From Rhizopus arrhizus (taxonomy: Eukaryota > Mucoromycota > Mucoromycetes > Mucorales > Rhizopodaceae): a stretch of 64,000 nucleotides of DNA. The notes under the pieces were generated by a model, which saw nothing but the letters and a program-made list of their open reading frames with translations, ran no database searches and was not told the DNA's origin. Both the position numbers and the translations under genes were made by a program. Shown in pieces: positions 48,983-60,243 of this stretch. The stretch is from the NCBI GenBank assembly GCA_024220505.1, contig JAKZZE010000010.1, forward strand, positions 124,001 to 188,000. The letters run 5' to 3'. Numbering within the stretch: position 1 is the stretch's first letter; every line of letters starts with the position of its first letter.

Positions 48983-50849
48983 ATGACTCCCTCAATTGCC
49001 TCAAAAAAAGCTTTATCTTTAATGCAGCCCTTCTTGACAGGCACTGCGATTCAGCACTCGAAGCGTAAGGCACTTGGTCTCACTGGCTTATTACCCTCCG
49101 GTGTGGAGACCTTTGACGTCCAACGTCGTCGAGCCCTTTTACAAGTACGATCCAAATCGACTCCACTCGAGAAATACATCTTTTTGGCCCAATTGCGTAC
49201 CTCAAATACCCCGCTCTTTTACAAGCTCGTGATGGATAATCTGCAAGAATTTGCACCCATCATCTATACGCCCACAGTCGGCACAGCCTGTATCGAGTAC
49301 TCTAATATTTACCCCTTCTTGGCCGCACCCGGTGTTCCCGATGGGTTGTATATCAACAGTGACCGCCTGAGTGAATTGGAACAAACGATTCGCAACTATC
49401 AACCCGTGCCTGACTTCTCACCAGAGATTGCTGTGATCACAGATGGCTCACGTATCTTGGGTCTTGGTGATTTAGGATCCAATGGGATCGGTATCAGTAT
49501 TGGTAAACTACAGTTGTATGTTGCAGGTGCAGGTATTGATCCTCGTCGTACTCTGCCTATCGTTCTGGATCTTGGCACAAACAATGAAAAACTGCTTCAA
49601 GATGAGTTCTATCTCGGTCTACGTCAACACCGTCCGGCTGATGATAAAGTAAGTTGAAAGGATGGATGAAAAGGATTGAGACTGATGTAATGTGTTAGTT
49701 TTATAGCATTGTAGATAAAGTACTTCAAACTTTACATGCTGTCTATCCAAAGTTGCTCATTCAATTTGAAGATTGGTCAAGTGAGCATGCTTTTGGTTTA
49801 TTAGAGAAATATCAAGACAAATTACTTTGCTTTAATGATGACATTCAAGGCACTGGTGCTGTTATCCTATCGGGTGTTATTAACGCGATCAGACGGGTTC
49901 AGAAAGAGACCGGATTAAATCCTCGAGAGCATCGTATTCTTTTCTATGGAGCAGGATCAGCCGCTATTGGTGTCGGTCGTCAAATTCAGCAGTACTTTGA
50001 AACTGAACTTGGCATGACTGAAGAAGAAGCTAAAAAGGTGTTTTGGATTGTGGATTCTAAAGTAAGTTGTATTGCTCAATCATCCATGCCTTGTTTCTTA
50101 CCTGAATTTAACAGGGTCTTGTCACCTTGGATCGTGGTGATAGATTAGCTCAACATAAAACATATTTTGCTCGTAGTGATAACGAAGGTCAACAATATAA
50201 AGACTTGATGGATATCATCAACTATGTCAAACCTACTGCGTAAGTATTTCCTAATGCTTTCCATTCTCATCTCACCATTCCCCCTCAAAACAGATTAATC
50301 GGTCTTTCATCTACCACAGGCGCCTTCCACCGAAAGGCCCTCGAACGCCTTGCGGAACTCAATCCTTTACCCGTCATATTCCCCCTCTCTAACCCTGCCA
50401 CACAAGCCGAATGTACTTTTGCTGAAGCCATGGAAGCCACCAAGAACCGGGTGATATTTGCCTCGGGTACAGCCTTTCCTAATTACACCACTTCTACAGG
50501 CGAGACTCACGTGCCCGGACAGGGCAACAACATGTACATCTTTCCCGGTTTGGGTCTCGGTGCCGTCCTTGCTCAACCCACCCAAATCTCGAGCAAGATG
50601 ATCTACAGCGCCTCCAAAGCTCTGGCAGATGCCTTGACCAAAGAAGAATTAGATCAACACTGGCTCTATCCTTCTCTTACTCGTATTCGAGAGGTCAGTC
50701 GTGAGGTGGCCGTGGCCGTGATAGAAGAATCGATTCGGGAGGATCTCTGTCAGGATGAGACCATCAAAACCATGTCTCGTCAATCCTTATTAGAACATGT
50801 CTCAAAACAAATGTGGCACCCCACAGAAGACTTGAACTCATCTATTTAA
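48983..50849 (+). CDS. NAD(P)-dependent malic enzyme
   Basis: Four exons: 48983-49648, 49699-50061, 50115-50239 and 50294-50849, giving 569 residues. Converts malate to pyruvate and CO2 with NAD(P)H; in oleaginous fungi it is a source of NADPH for lipid synthesis. Domain marks: FAPIIYTPTVGTACIEYS, VITDGSRILGLGDLGSNGIG, LDLGTNNEKL, CFNDDIQGTGAVILSG, the Rossmann FYGAGSAAIGVG and FPLSNPATQAECT. GDLGSNGIG has Ser where many enzymes have Val. The N-terminus MTPSIASKKALSL is basic and hydroxylated and might target mitochondria, but it is short. Cofactor choice cannot be read with certainty. An upstream TTG in frame is not used as start. Confidence 0.95.
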
Positions 50850-51991
50850 ATCAATAAAATTTCCCTTTTTCTGCATCTCTAAAATCATGCGAACCATCTC
50901 CCCTTTTCCTCATCCTTTGATGTGATCAAGATGGCAGTACCTCTTGAAATAAAAATAGAGAAAATGATTGACAATGTCTGTATATCGGGATGGCCTGTCA
51001 AGACATGCTTTTCGTCATCTTTTTTTTTTTTTTATAAATCGGAAGCATTAACAAATTCTTGAAAGATCTATGCCAGTGAGAATACTTGAGGAAAACCTTT
51101 TTTCAACCATGTCTTGAGAAATTGTACTTGAAATGAAGCCATCAAAAAGGTCTATTGAATAGCAGAAACAAAAGTGTACCAAAGTTCAAAACAGTGATTT
51201 CATCTGTTTACTCGAAATGTCAAAGAATGTGTTGACAAGCTTATGTTTATTTTATGTTTAACAAAGACAAATAACATTCATTTTACTCTTATTCTCTTTT
51301 ATTTTTTTCCTGCTTTGATTGAAATGCTCATCCGTCCTTTGCTTTTTCTTGTACTCCAAGGCTAGTATTCAAATAGAATGATCATAAATTATACCATCTT
51401 TGTTTATGAATCTAAGTAAATCCATCTGTTTACAATAAACAAAAATTTGTTGGCAACACAAGTAGATGGCGTGGTTCATTTATGGTTTATCTTTTTGGTG
51501 GTTCAAATGATCACATCATGCTGTGTTCACAATCCTTATTCAGTTATCTTGCCTTCTTCTTTTACTGGTTCATGACATAACTCATAACGTGTCTTGTTCA
51601 TATGGCTTCAGTCAAGGAATCAATGACGTATACACCTTTTTACTTTACAGAAAAGATGGCAAAAATCACTTTATGATTTGACTGCGATGTAGAAAAATGC
51701 CTCAAAGCATGTGGACCAATCAGATAAATTGCGGTATTTATAAAATATGGATAAAGCAGACAGCAGATAGACACTCTTTTTCTTTAGAGGAAAGAGATAA
51801 AAATTATGCTTTTTTAATCATCTTTTATTAAAAAGAAAGCAAAACAAAAGCAAGATCAATACCTTCAACTTATGAAACATCCCTTACAATCTAAAATAAT
51901 TCAAAATATATTTTGCAGTCGTTCTATAGCATTTTCTTTTACTCTTGTTCAATATCCTCAAGGTTCTAATCCAGGATAGCCTAAACAATTC
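50850..51991. other. Intergenic region before the PRL-type phosphatase
   Basis: About 1.1 kb of AT-rich sequence. A TTTATAAA element at 51737-51744 may be the TATA box of the phosphatase, leaving a 5' UTR of roughly 220 nt. Nothing else is seen. Confidence 0.45.
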
Positions 51992-52605
51992 ATGAACAAA
52001 CAATCTAAATCCTCACTTGGACGTATGCTCACACTGATCGAAGTCCCTTCAAGTTCCCTTCGTTTTCTCATCTTGGATTGTCCAACTGAGAGTACTTTAT
52101 CTTATTATCTGGAAGAATTCAAACGATATCAAGTAACACATGTCGTACGATGCTGCCAACCCACTTATAATTCATCAACACTCAGTGAACAAGGCATTCA
52201 AGTGTATGATTTGCCTTTTAAAGACGGTGGTGTCGTAAGTATTTTGATTGATAAACTTCTTTGTCTAACATCCTGTTTGTCTAGCCACCGATGGGAGTCA
52301 TCCAGCCATGGCTTCAGTTGATCGATCGTGAACGTCCCAATGCGACAACCATCGCCGTTCACTGTGTGGCAGGATTAGGTCGTGCACCTGTCCTGGTAGC
52401 GATCGGATTGATTGAATTGGGCATGGAACCCTTGGATGCCATCGAATTCATCCGAAGAAAGCGAAGAGGTGCCTTCAATAAACCACAAATCACTTGGCTT
52501 GATCATCATTACAAACCACAAAGTAAGATATCTTTCAAATCATCTTTTCGATCCTTCTTTAAATTTGGCTTGCCCAAGAAAACATCGGTTCCTCTTAGCG
52601 TTTGA
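51992..52605 (+). CDS. PRL/PTP4A-type dual-specificity phosphatase
   Basis: Two exons: 51992-52234 and 52285-52605, giving 187 residues. The active site HCVAGLGRAPVLVA contains Cys108 and Arg114 of the CX5R loop, with the PRL-typical Ala after the Cys-Val. The general-acid loop is LPFKDGGVPPMG. FLILDCPTEST and EFIRRKRRGAFNKPQ match PRLs. Animal PRLs end in a CAAX prenylation box preceded by basic residues. Here the tail is basic (KISFKSSFRSFFKFGLPKK) but ends PLSV without a CAAX Cys. An alternative intron starting at gtaaga (52522) could replace this tail by another short one, also without CAAX. The fold assignment is sure; the C-terminus is not. Confidence 0.87.
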
Positions 52606-53009
52606 AATAAACTTTTTTTTTTGTTGAAATCATTTATCTGTGCTCTTTATAGAATACATGCCATCCGTCGGTTGGCAAAGAATGAACAAAGAAAGAAATT
52701 GAGTTGAAAACATGCAGTGAGTACCATTTCTTTATCTCCCTTTATTCATTGTTTTTTTTTTTTTTTTTTTTTTTTGTAAACCTACTTTTCTACTGCCTGT
52801 TGCTATCTTTACAGAGGAAAATACTGGGGTTTAAAAGAAAAAGAGAGACAAAAGGAAAGAATGGGTGTATGTGTGTGTGAGTAAGAAAGGATGAAATGTT
52901 GTCAAAAAGAGATATAAAAAAAAAAGAATGAAACACAGACGGAACAATCAAGCTTGATATAAATACCCCCCCTCTCTCTCTCTTTACAAAACCAATTCAT
53001 TCCAACTTG
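52606..53009. other. Intergenic region with T run and TATA element
   Basis: 404 bp. It has a T run at about 52750-52775, a TATAAATA at 52958-52965 and a C/T-rich tract just before the next gene's start. Confidence 0.5.
52958..52965 (+). promoter_or_regulatory. TATA box of the small secreted protein gene
   Basis: TATAAATA about 45 bp before the ATG at 53010, followed by a CCCCCC(TC)n tract. Confidence 0.55.
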
Positions 53010-53508
53010 ATGAAATTTCTTTGTGTCATCTACTTTGCTTTCTTACAAGGCGTAGTTTCTTATTGTATTTACAACATATCTCAACAGGCAAAGATACATG
53101 TCCTTCAACTGGCAGATAATTCAGGCGCTAATGAACGCGCGTAAATTCCCAATCGAAATCATCCTTGTCACTAATCCCTCTTCCTCTACTAGTCGTTTCA
53201 GTCAAACGTTGATGCCGGGTGAAAATGCCTGCTGTCCTTATACGACAAGTGATTGTGTGAGATCCAATGGAAGAAATGACCTGGTTAAATTCTCTGTAAG
53301 AATAAAGTGTCAGTGTAGATAGGGCATTAATCTCCAGTAGATGTTTGTTCTCGTGAATGGCATGGCTTCCACCCATTTCACAATGACATTGCCCGGCGGA
53401 GGCTGGTTGGATCTTAATGGAGATAAACTAGGTGATTTACAGTATCAAGCACATTATGCGGATGGTAGTCCCTATGAAACTTTATATGTAAAAGAGGAAT
53501 CGTATTAG
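53010..53508 (+). CDS. Small secreted protein, family unknown
   Basis: Three exons: 53010-53140, 53202-53295 and 53341-53508, giving 130 residues. The N-terminus MKFLCVIYFAFLQGVVSYC is a typical signal peptide (short positive start, hydrophobic core). The mature part has Cys in SYC, ACC and SDCVRSNG, then a hydrophilic C-terminal half with LPGGGWLDLNGDKLGDLQYQ and HYADGSPYETLY, ending EESY. There is no GPI or membrane segment. The Gly-rich, Asp/Asn-rich part could be a small beta-sandwich. I do not recognise the family, and a cell-wall or environmental role is only a guess. The introns have GT-AG ends and phases close. Confidence 0.72.
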
Positions 53509-55507
53509 TCTGTCCATTTTCACAGCAGTTGTGTAAACTAGGGTAGAATTTAGAAGTTTTTATAATAAATCCTTTGCATCCCTATCTATCGGTTGCTATC
53601 GTCAAAAGTCCCCCCCCCTTCTCATTTTTGACGTCGAAGGTGTTGAAGAGAAAATGTTTTTCATAAAGTCGTTTTCATGTATTTAAGACTGAATTGGATG
53701 GCTTTACGCAATAATAACCAAAACACAGCTTGGTTTTTCAAAAGTCGTGTTTTTTTTTAAGCTTCAGCAAGACTGCGGCAAATAAATCTTAAATGAAATC
53801 TGCTATTTCTTTACACATCGCACTGCATTCAATGCGTCTTTTACATCTCTTTTGATCTCTGGTTCTGCTCTAGAAAAGCTTTTGCTAGTTTCAGTACTTT
53901 TTAATATCATTTCGATACAAGTCCTCTGTGCACACTTTACCATTCGCATGCTGGTTTTGTATCCAGTAAGGGGCTTTGTTATTTTTGTATTCATGACCCA
54001 CTTTTGATAGCCTAGTTCATTCTATTCTCACATCATTCAATAAGATTTAATATTGACTTTGGCAAGGGATCATTTCAATCCAACAAGTACCCGTCATCTA
54101 GCCCTCTCGCACTTTTCATCCCTCATCTATTCCTTAAGCTATCAATGGCATAATAAGATGCATATGTTCTTTCTTAAAAAGAAAAAATAAAGGGTACGTG
54201 TGACGATAGAATGTTGAACGAGTATGAGCAGGATGTCAATGCTTTTCTAAAGGACCAGCGGTTTGAAAAATCTTTACTTTTTGAATCTTTGATGTGGTAG
54301 ACCATCATTGCGTCATCAAAAGGTGAACGCACTGACTTGTTTGACGTATACATGCTTTTTTCCTTTCTTTTGTTACCATTGATCGATTGCTACCGTTCCT
54401 CACTTGCTACTTTTTCACCATCAGGAAAGCTTGTACAGATTGAATTTACTTTGAATGCTGTTTCTGAAGGTGTCATTAGTGTAAGTATTAAAGTCATCTT
54501 TTAGTCGTCCAACACACAGAAAAGCTTAAATTATGACCTCAAAAAAAAAAGGGGGGGGAGGATTCTATGCCACTGAAAGAGAGAGGAAAGTCAGTAAGTC
54601 GTCTTGTAGATGATTCAACTGTTCAAAAAAGTGTGGCAACATTAGCACAGTCTAGTCTGGTGTGAGACCTGATTATTGAGTGTTGGTGAACAAGACAGAA
54701 CAAGCCTATGAAATAGTTTAAGGAAGAACCACCTGTGTGTATACTTGTACAAGAAAGTAGTGGGAGGCATGCAAAAATACACACAAAGCGAATAAAGAAA
54801 AGGAGAATAAGATGCTTATTTGTATATAAAAGTAGTGTAGATTCTTTTGGTATTTCTATTTTAATTATAAAACATGATGAGCTCAATAGACCGTGCTTTA
54901 ACAAATATACCCTACAAGTTCTTGTTTTTATGTGAAAGACAAATAAGATGAGAATAAAACAAATAAGTGAAAGGAATAAAAGATGGTATTGAATCATATC
55001 AGTCCTACTCTTAATAACCAAGAAAAGGACTTGACAGAATAGTGTAGCATAAAGCTTATTCAATTTGAAGAAAAAGAGAGGTCTTGTTATTTCAAAAAGG
55101 TTATTTTTTCTAGAATTACTTAAGGAGCCCCAACATGTTGTCAATTACTTTCTCCCTTTTTTTTTTTTTTTTTTTTTTTTTTATTTTTTTTATTTTTCAA
55201 CAATGAACCTTGTTCTATCCCAAAATTGGTTTATTATTGTTCAACCCTGCAAATTAATAATAATTGTATTTGATCACAAGTTTTTTTATGTCTGTCTGTC
55301 TCTCTCTCTCTTTTCTCTTTATTTAAACAGGTTCTTTTATAGAAAGCACCTTATTTCTTATTTGATACTTGTCAACTCATCTCCCTCTTTATTTCCCCAT
55401 AGTGTCTTCCCTATTTCCTTTCTCTCCCTTCTTTTTGATTTTTTTTATATAAAATAAATATAAATTATTTTCTGCATTAAAACAACTTTTTTTTTTCTAT
55501 TTGACAT
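53509..55507. other. Intergenic region with a proteasome-gene fragment
   Basis: About 2 kb. It includes a degenerate proteasome alpha-subunit exon (54381-54480), a C-run at 53612, a G-run at 54551 and a long T run at about 55157-55181. A minus-strand frame at 53994-53803 (63 codons) has no start context or motif. Confidence 0.45.
54381..54480 (+). pseudogene. Degenerate first exon of a proteasome alpha-2 (Pre8/PSMA2) gene
   Basis: The frame reads ATFSPSGKLVQIEFTLNAV then SEGVIS, ending exactly at a gtaagt donor. SPSGKLVQIEYALNAV is the hallmark start of the 20S proteasome alpha-2 subunit. Upstream, GATCGATTGCTACCGTTCC resembles a damaged version of the Asp-Arg-Tyr-Ser-Phe codons, and no initiator ATG is in frame. 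No later exon follows. Because it stops at a splice donor it came from genomic DNA, not from a reverse-transcribed mRNA. Confidence 0.65.
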
Positions 55508-57160
55508 ATGAATATTTTATATCAAACAATCGAGACTCATCATTCTCTATCAAAAGTGAATCCTGATGAGTCCATAGCTCATCCTTCTGTTCTCTTTTCA
55601 TTTCAAACCAACATGTCTCATCATAACAATAGTCATAGGCAAGTAACATTGAAATAAATCAAATAAAGTAAACTCATTCAATTAAATTTAGTTTGGCTAT
55701 CAATGACATCTTGGATCGTTTACTTTTAACAGATTACAATCAAAAAGGTTTATAAAAAACTTGGTTTATTTCTCACTGACTAATAAAATAGCAGATGAAA
55801 ATATGGTTCCTATCTTCTTGACTTTTTACAGAAGGTTCATGAAACCCATTGAACTTGTCAGCCATCTGATCGAAAGGTTTGTCTGCTTGTTTACAAATCC
55901 ATAGACTAAATCATTCAAAAGGTTTGAAAATGACGGGTACTTGCCACAACCCACTGAACAGCAAAAGAGAATTCATGCCATCTTACTGCTCTGGTTATCG
56001 CATTATTGGAATGATTTCTATGCACCCCAGCCGAGAAAAAGATTGAGCTGTTTTCTAAACCAGATCTCGACCCACTATCCCTTCATCTCTCACTCCCTGA
56101 CACCCTTCACCACCGAGCCACCCGTGAATGATCCGGATTGTGATTGGGGTTCTCATTCTTCTTCTCCTTGTCTGAATCCACCCGATCCTGAATTTGCTGG
56201 TGGCCAGATAGATTGGATGACGCCTAAAGAAGACTTGTTTATCAAAACGTCCGATCGTCATCTGGCTCAGCAACTCACCTTGATTGAATCCCAATTGTTT
56301 TGTCGTATAAAGGCAAGTGGACATCTTCTTATTCCTATGCTGATCCCCTTTTCCTTAGCCTCGTGAATTCGTACGCTATCTCTGGAACCATGGTTCTTTC
56401 TCGGCCCACAACGCACTCTCAGCGTCCATTGCCCATTTTAACTTTGTCTCGGCCTGGGTCTCGACCATGATCGTGAGTGAAGCAAGAATGAGTCGGAGAG
56501 CGAACGTGCTGACACGATGGATGTCGATCGCCAGCGAGCTCCGTCAGTTGAACAACTACAATACTCTCATGGCTGTTCTGGCCGGGATCAATAACGCATC
56601 CGTCCTGAGGCTGAGAGAGACTCGCCAGTTGGTGGATCCAAAAGTGATCAAAGACTTTGAAAGCTTGGAAAGCTTGATGAGTACCAACGGATCCTATTGT
56701 TTATATCGTCAGGCACTGGAGGAAACAAAAGGTGCTGGTATACCCTATTTGTAAGTCATCCCCCCTCCTCCTCCTTCTCCTCTTAGCATCTTCTTACCCT
56801 TTGACTTTCTAGAGGTGTGCATCATCAAGATTTGATATCGATTGATGAAGCCAACAAGGACTTTCGTCAGGATGGAAGTATTCACTGGAATAAATTCAAA
56901 CTGATGGGAAAGACCATTATGCTCATGATGAAATTCAAATATGTCCCTTATTCTATTGAACCTGATTTCAAGTTGCTTTCTTTTATAGCAGATTATCCCA
57001 TCTTATCAGATGAGGTACGCATCTTACATCCCCCTCTTGCCTGTACTCATCTATTCTCTTATAGGCACAATACAAACGATCCATTCAGATCGAACCCAAA
57101 ACAACAGCCAATACAACCACAACCAGTCGTTTAAAAGGCTTATGGCAAAGATTAAAATAA
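55508..57160 (+). CDS. Ras guanine-nucleotide exchange factor (RasGEF_N + RasGEF/CDC25)
   Basis: Seven exons: 55508-55638, 55692-55747, 55792-55876, 55922-56312, 56359-56750, 56813-57014 and 57065-57160, giving 450 residues. The REM/RasGEF_N part has ILDRLLLTDYN, FLTFYRRFMKPIELVSHL and ILLLWLSHYWNDF. The CDC25 core has DRHLAQQLTLIESQLFCRI, FNFVSAWVSTMIV, WMSIASELRQLNNYNTLMAV, PYLGVHHQDLISID and NWNK-like IHWNKFKLMGKTI. It activates a small GTPase of the Ras family. Two introns (55639-55691 and 56313-56358) use GC donors (gcaagt). Upstream exons with an SH3 or other domain are possible but none was found before the ATG at 55508. Its stop is 34 bp from the convergent gene's stop. Confidence 0.92.
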
Positions 57161-57194
57161 TAAAAACTATTGTATATTTTTTGTATATAAAACT

Positions 57195-58629
57195 TTAATA
57201 ACCTTCCGTCAACATCCGCATCATTTCATCCAATTGTTCATCGACCGATAATTCATCACCAGGATAAATCATCTCTTGATTCCTTTTGGAGGACCGTCTG
57301 GGGATCGGTGGTGGTGCGCTGAGAGAATCGATCGCTGAATGCTTTTCAAAACACACTTGGCCATTCACGACCTGCTGACGCACCGAGGTCTGACGGATGA
57401 CCCTTGTCGCATACTCTCTTGACCGTACCGTGTCATCATCCGACAGAACCGATCGACTCGTCTGGCTGTCGGTCGAGATCGGTCGACGCTGGCCGTCACG
57501 AGGATCAGACAAGACCTGGGGCAAACGGTCGTCAGGCGCAGACCCGTATGAGGACAGCTTGCCTCCCTTTTTCAATAAGCCATGCAAGGCATCGGGCTCC
57601 ACATAGACCGTTCTCTGGATCGCCTTGATGTCCGGACGGTCCATGTTGACTGCCTTTTGGACCAGTGGGTCTTGCAGCACGGCCAGGGCCGCAGGCGAGA
57701 GACCCGTGCTCGCAGATCGTTTTCGATGGCTCAGATGCCGTACCAGGCCTTTGGTGGTCTTTGTGAGGCTGTCCAGCAGACTGGCGGATTTCCTGACGGG
57801 CGATCGGTCAACCGCCTGGTCTTCCCATTTGAGTACCGGGGGTTTGGGGTGCGCGATCGTATGGGAGCGTTTGGCACGTGTGGCTGCTTTGCTAGGCGCT
57901 GGATGGCTGGACGTCGACCGTTTCAGACTGGATGCCGCACTAGCCATCTCGGGCGTTGTGGGCGACCGCTTGAGGCCCGAGGCCCCTTTAGCTTGGCTCC
58001 TGGATGACTGGGTCGAGCGTGTGGGAGAAGGTCGGACGGTGGCAAAGGTTGATTGGATTTCAAACTGGGCCATCCATGCCTCGTCCACCTCGGTCTTTTC
58101 ACTCATCTCTTTTTCGGTTGTATCTTTATCTTTTTTCCCGGTCGTCCTTTTGTCTGATCGCTCCAGGCTGGACATATCGGGCTCTGCCCTCGTTTTGGTC
58201 AAGAGCACATCCTGCTGGTCTTTGCTGCTGATCAGCGACGCTTTGCTCTCTTCAAGCATTGAAAGTCGATTTTCATATAAATCTCTGGCAAAAGAACATA
58301 AATCGAATCTCTCTTCGTCCCTCGTCTTTTCCACTACTTCTTTCTTTTTTGCTTTCTTGTCAGCCGCAAAGGCCTTGTAGAAATAGTCTTCTTGCTCTTC
58401 TTTTGATCCATCGATTGTGGTTTCCTATCATGCGTGTTACACAAATAGTCTTTTTTTCCCTCAAAGACAGAAATCTTACTGCTTTTTTAATTGATTTGTC
58501 TATTGTATGTTCATTGTGTGCTGTATTCCATAGATTCTGGTTGATTGGCAGAAAGATGAGAGAAGATTGAAAATCAGGTAATAGAATTTTATCTACTAAT
58601 CTGTATTCAATGTCTTTTTCTTGTTTCAT
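57195..58629 (-). CDS. Basic Ser/Thr-rich protein of unknown function
   Basis: Two exons: 58629-58480 and 58424-57195, giving 459 residues. The N-terminal part (MKQEKDIEYRLVDKILLPDF through RFDLCSFARDLYENRLSMLE) looks folded and helical. Residues from about 190 are disordered, rich in Ser, Arg, Pro and Thr, with many RSxS/KRS phosphorylation-like sites and a PPPIPRRSS proline motif that could bind SH3 domains. The C-terminus has an acidic amphipathic end (DEQLDEMMRMLTEGY). No known domain recognised. Its central part is visibly GC-rich compared with neighbours, and the opposite strand is open for over 200 codons there. A possible signalling scaffold, given its RasGEF neighbour, but that is speculation. 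Confidence 0.78.
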
Positions 58630-59385
58630 CTTTCCTTGCGTATTCTTTTTGATCAACTTTTTGGTGTAAAAAGGAAAGAAATGAAAAAAAAGGAAATAAA
58701 ATGTAGAAAAATGAATGAAAAAGTTACACACACTGATTAAAAGTCTTTCCTTTTTTTTTTCTATTTTCTTTCTTTTTTTTTTTTTTTTTTTTTACAAAAC
58801 GAGTGAATTCTATTTTAGTTTACAGGCAAATAGTTAAACTTCCTTTCTTGTTTTTCTTTTTGCTTATAAAAAATAGATGGAAAAAAGGAGAGCCAATGAA
58901 TAGGAGAAACAAAGGGTAGATCCTTAATGATGTTACACACACTTTATATAAATTACGTCTTTTTACTGTACACAGCCAAAATGTACATGATTTCATCACA
59001 ATTTAATCAATCTTTCTTTTTTGGCTGTAGATTGATTGCTTTTTTACTACTCACTTTTAGGATTATTGAAAACAGGAGAAAACTTGAGTGATTGAACCAA
59101 AATAGAACAAGCATGAATTCTTTATCCACAAAAAGTCTTTTTAATTAAAAATGTTGCAAAAATGGAAGGAACACAATATTGAATCTCCGTTTAACAATTC
59201 ATAAAGAGCCCAGTTTTGCTACTCGTTTTTATTCTGTATGAACAGTATGAACGTTGACAATAAGCTCAACTCCTTTTATAAAAGTTCAGCAGATGTTTAG
59301 AATCTCAAGAACGATGGATAGACTGAATGATGAGATCAAAAGAAACCAGTGAAAATGGACGAGTCCTGCTACATCTTTCTTGACT

Positions 59386-59387
<2 letters not shown>

Positions 59388-59425
<38 letters not shown>
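59388..59425 (+). repeat. Poly(A) run of 38
   Basis: Longest homopolymer in the window, at the left edge of the gene relic at 59477-60243. Confidence 0.95.
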
Positions 59426-59429
<4 letters not shown>

Positions 59430-59476
59430 CTCTGTCAACAAGAATGAACTTTTCTACTTTCAAAGTCTGTTTTCAA

Positions 59477-60243
59477 ATGTCAAGATATTCAACAGTGACC
59501 CCGAAACCAAAGCGGGCAACAGAATGTTATACGCACACGATTTAGCATAGAATAAGCAGCAGACTGAAACCGTCCAACGATCTCATGAACGGCCACAACA
59601 AACGAAGAAGACTGGGAGACATTATCAAAGAACAATACGATTGTTTTGTAGAACACTGCTCACCATGCTGCCTTGAGAAGTCCGTCTACAGCCTGCAACC
59701 ACTCGATGGCTTTATGCCACCTATCTTTAATCATGCTGACAAAAGATGAGAAAAAAGTAAAAACGATCGATAGTCGCTTCGACTTCTGCCAGAAATCGGA
59801 TCATCAGCTGCTCTACCTTTTGACTGTGGTGCAGTTGATTGCAGGCAAGAAGATACATTACATGTTGAAATGTCTTTAGAATGAATATTTGAGGTTATCC
59901 AAAGGGTAGAAAGCCATAGTGAACACAAGATACTGACAGAAAGGGGGAGAGGGAAGAAACAATGAATTGTTGTCTGACAAAGGCTTGAGGGCTCTCGGTG
60001 GCAGTAGAATAGGATGTTCACAAGATATTCATGTTGAATCATAGATGCTGACTAGATAGACAGCCTAGCCCATATACCAGCAAAGAAAATAGCAATGTGA
60101 GGCAGACCTTATATGTTGTTGTTATGTCCAGTGAAAGTGATTGGCTGTTTGAGGGGAAGAGAAGGCTATCTGAGTATTCTAAAAGAGATGCTTTCTATAA
60201 TATGAAAAAGGAACAAAAAGAATGTGGAGAAACTCTCGGTTGA
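59477..60243 (+). pseudogene. Decayed protein-coding gene or mobile-element ORF
   Basis: A less AT-rich stretch with successive coding-like plus-strand pieces broken by stops and frameshifts: MSRYSTVTPKPKRATECY; then NGHNKRRRLGDIIKEQYDCF to PIFNHADKR; then, in a shifted frame, KVKTIDSRFDFCQKSDHQLL to HYMLKCL; then NNELLSDKGLRALGG; finally MSSESDWLFEGKRRLSEYSK to GETLG before TGA at 60241. The minus strand also has open frames, so strand is not certain. The charged composition of the plus-strand pieces is more protein-like. Family not recognised. Lies between two long poly(A) runs. Confidence 0.4.

Noticed and set aside
48664..49044. 126-codon minus-strand frame
   Set aside because: Overlaps the promoter and first codons of malic enzyme; composition is low-complexity.
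53803..53994. 63-codon minus-strand frame with three Cys
   Set aside because: No start context, no recognisable Cys spacing family, and no neighbouring exon; too weak to call.
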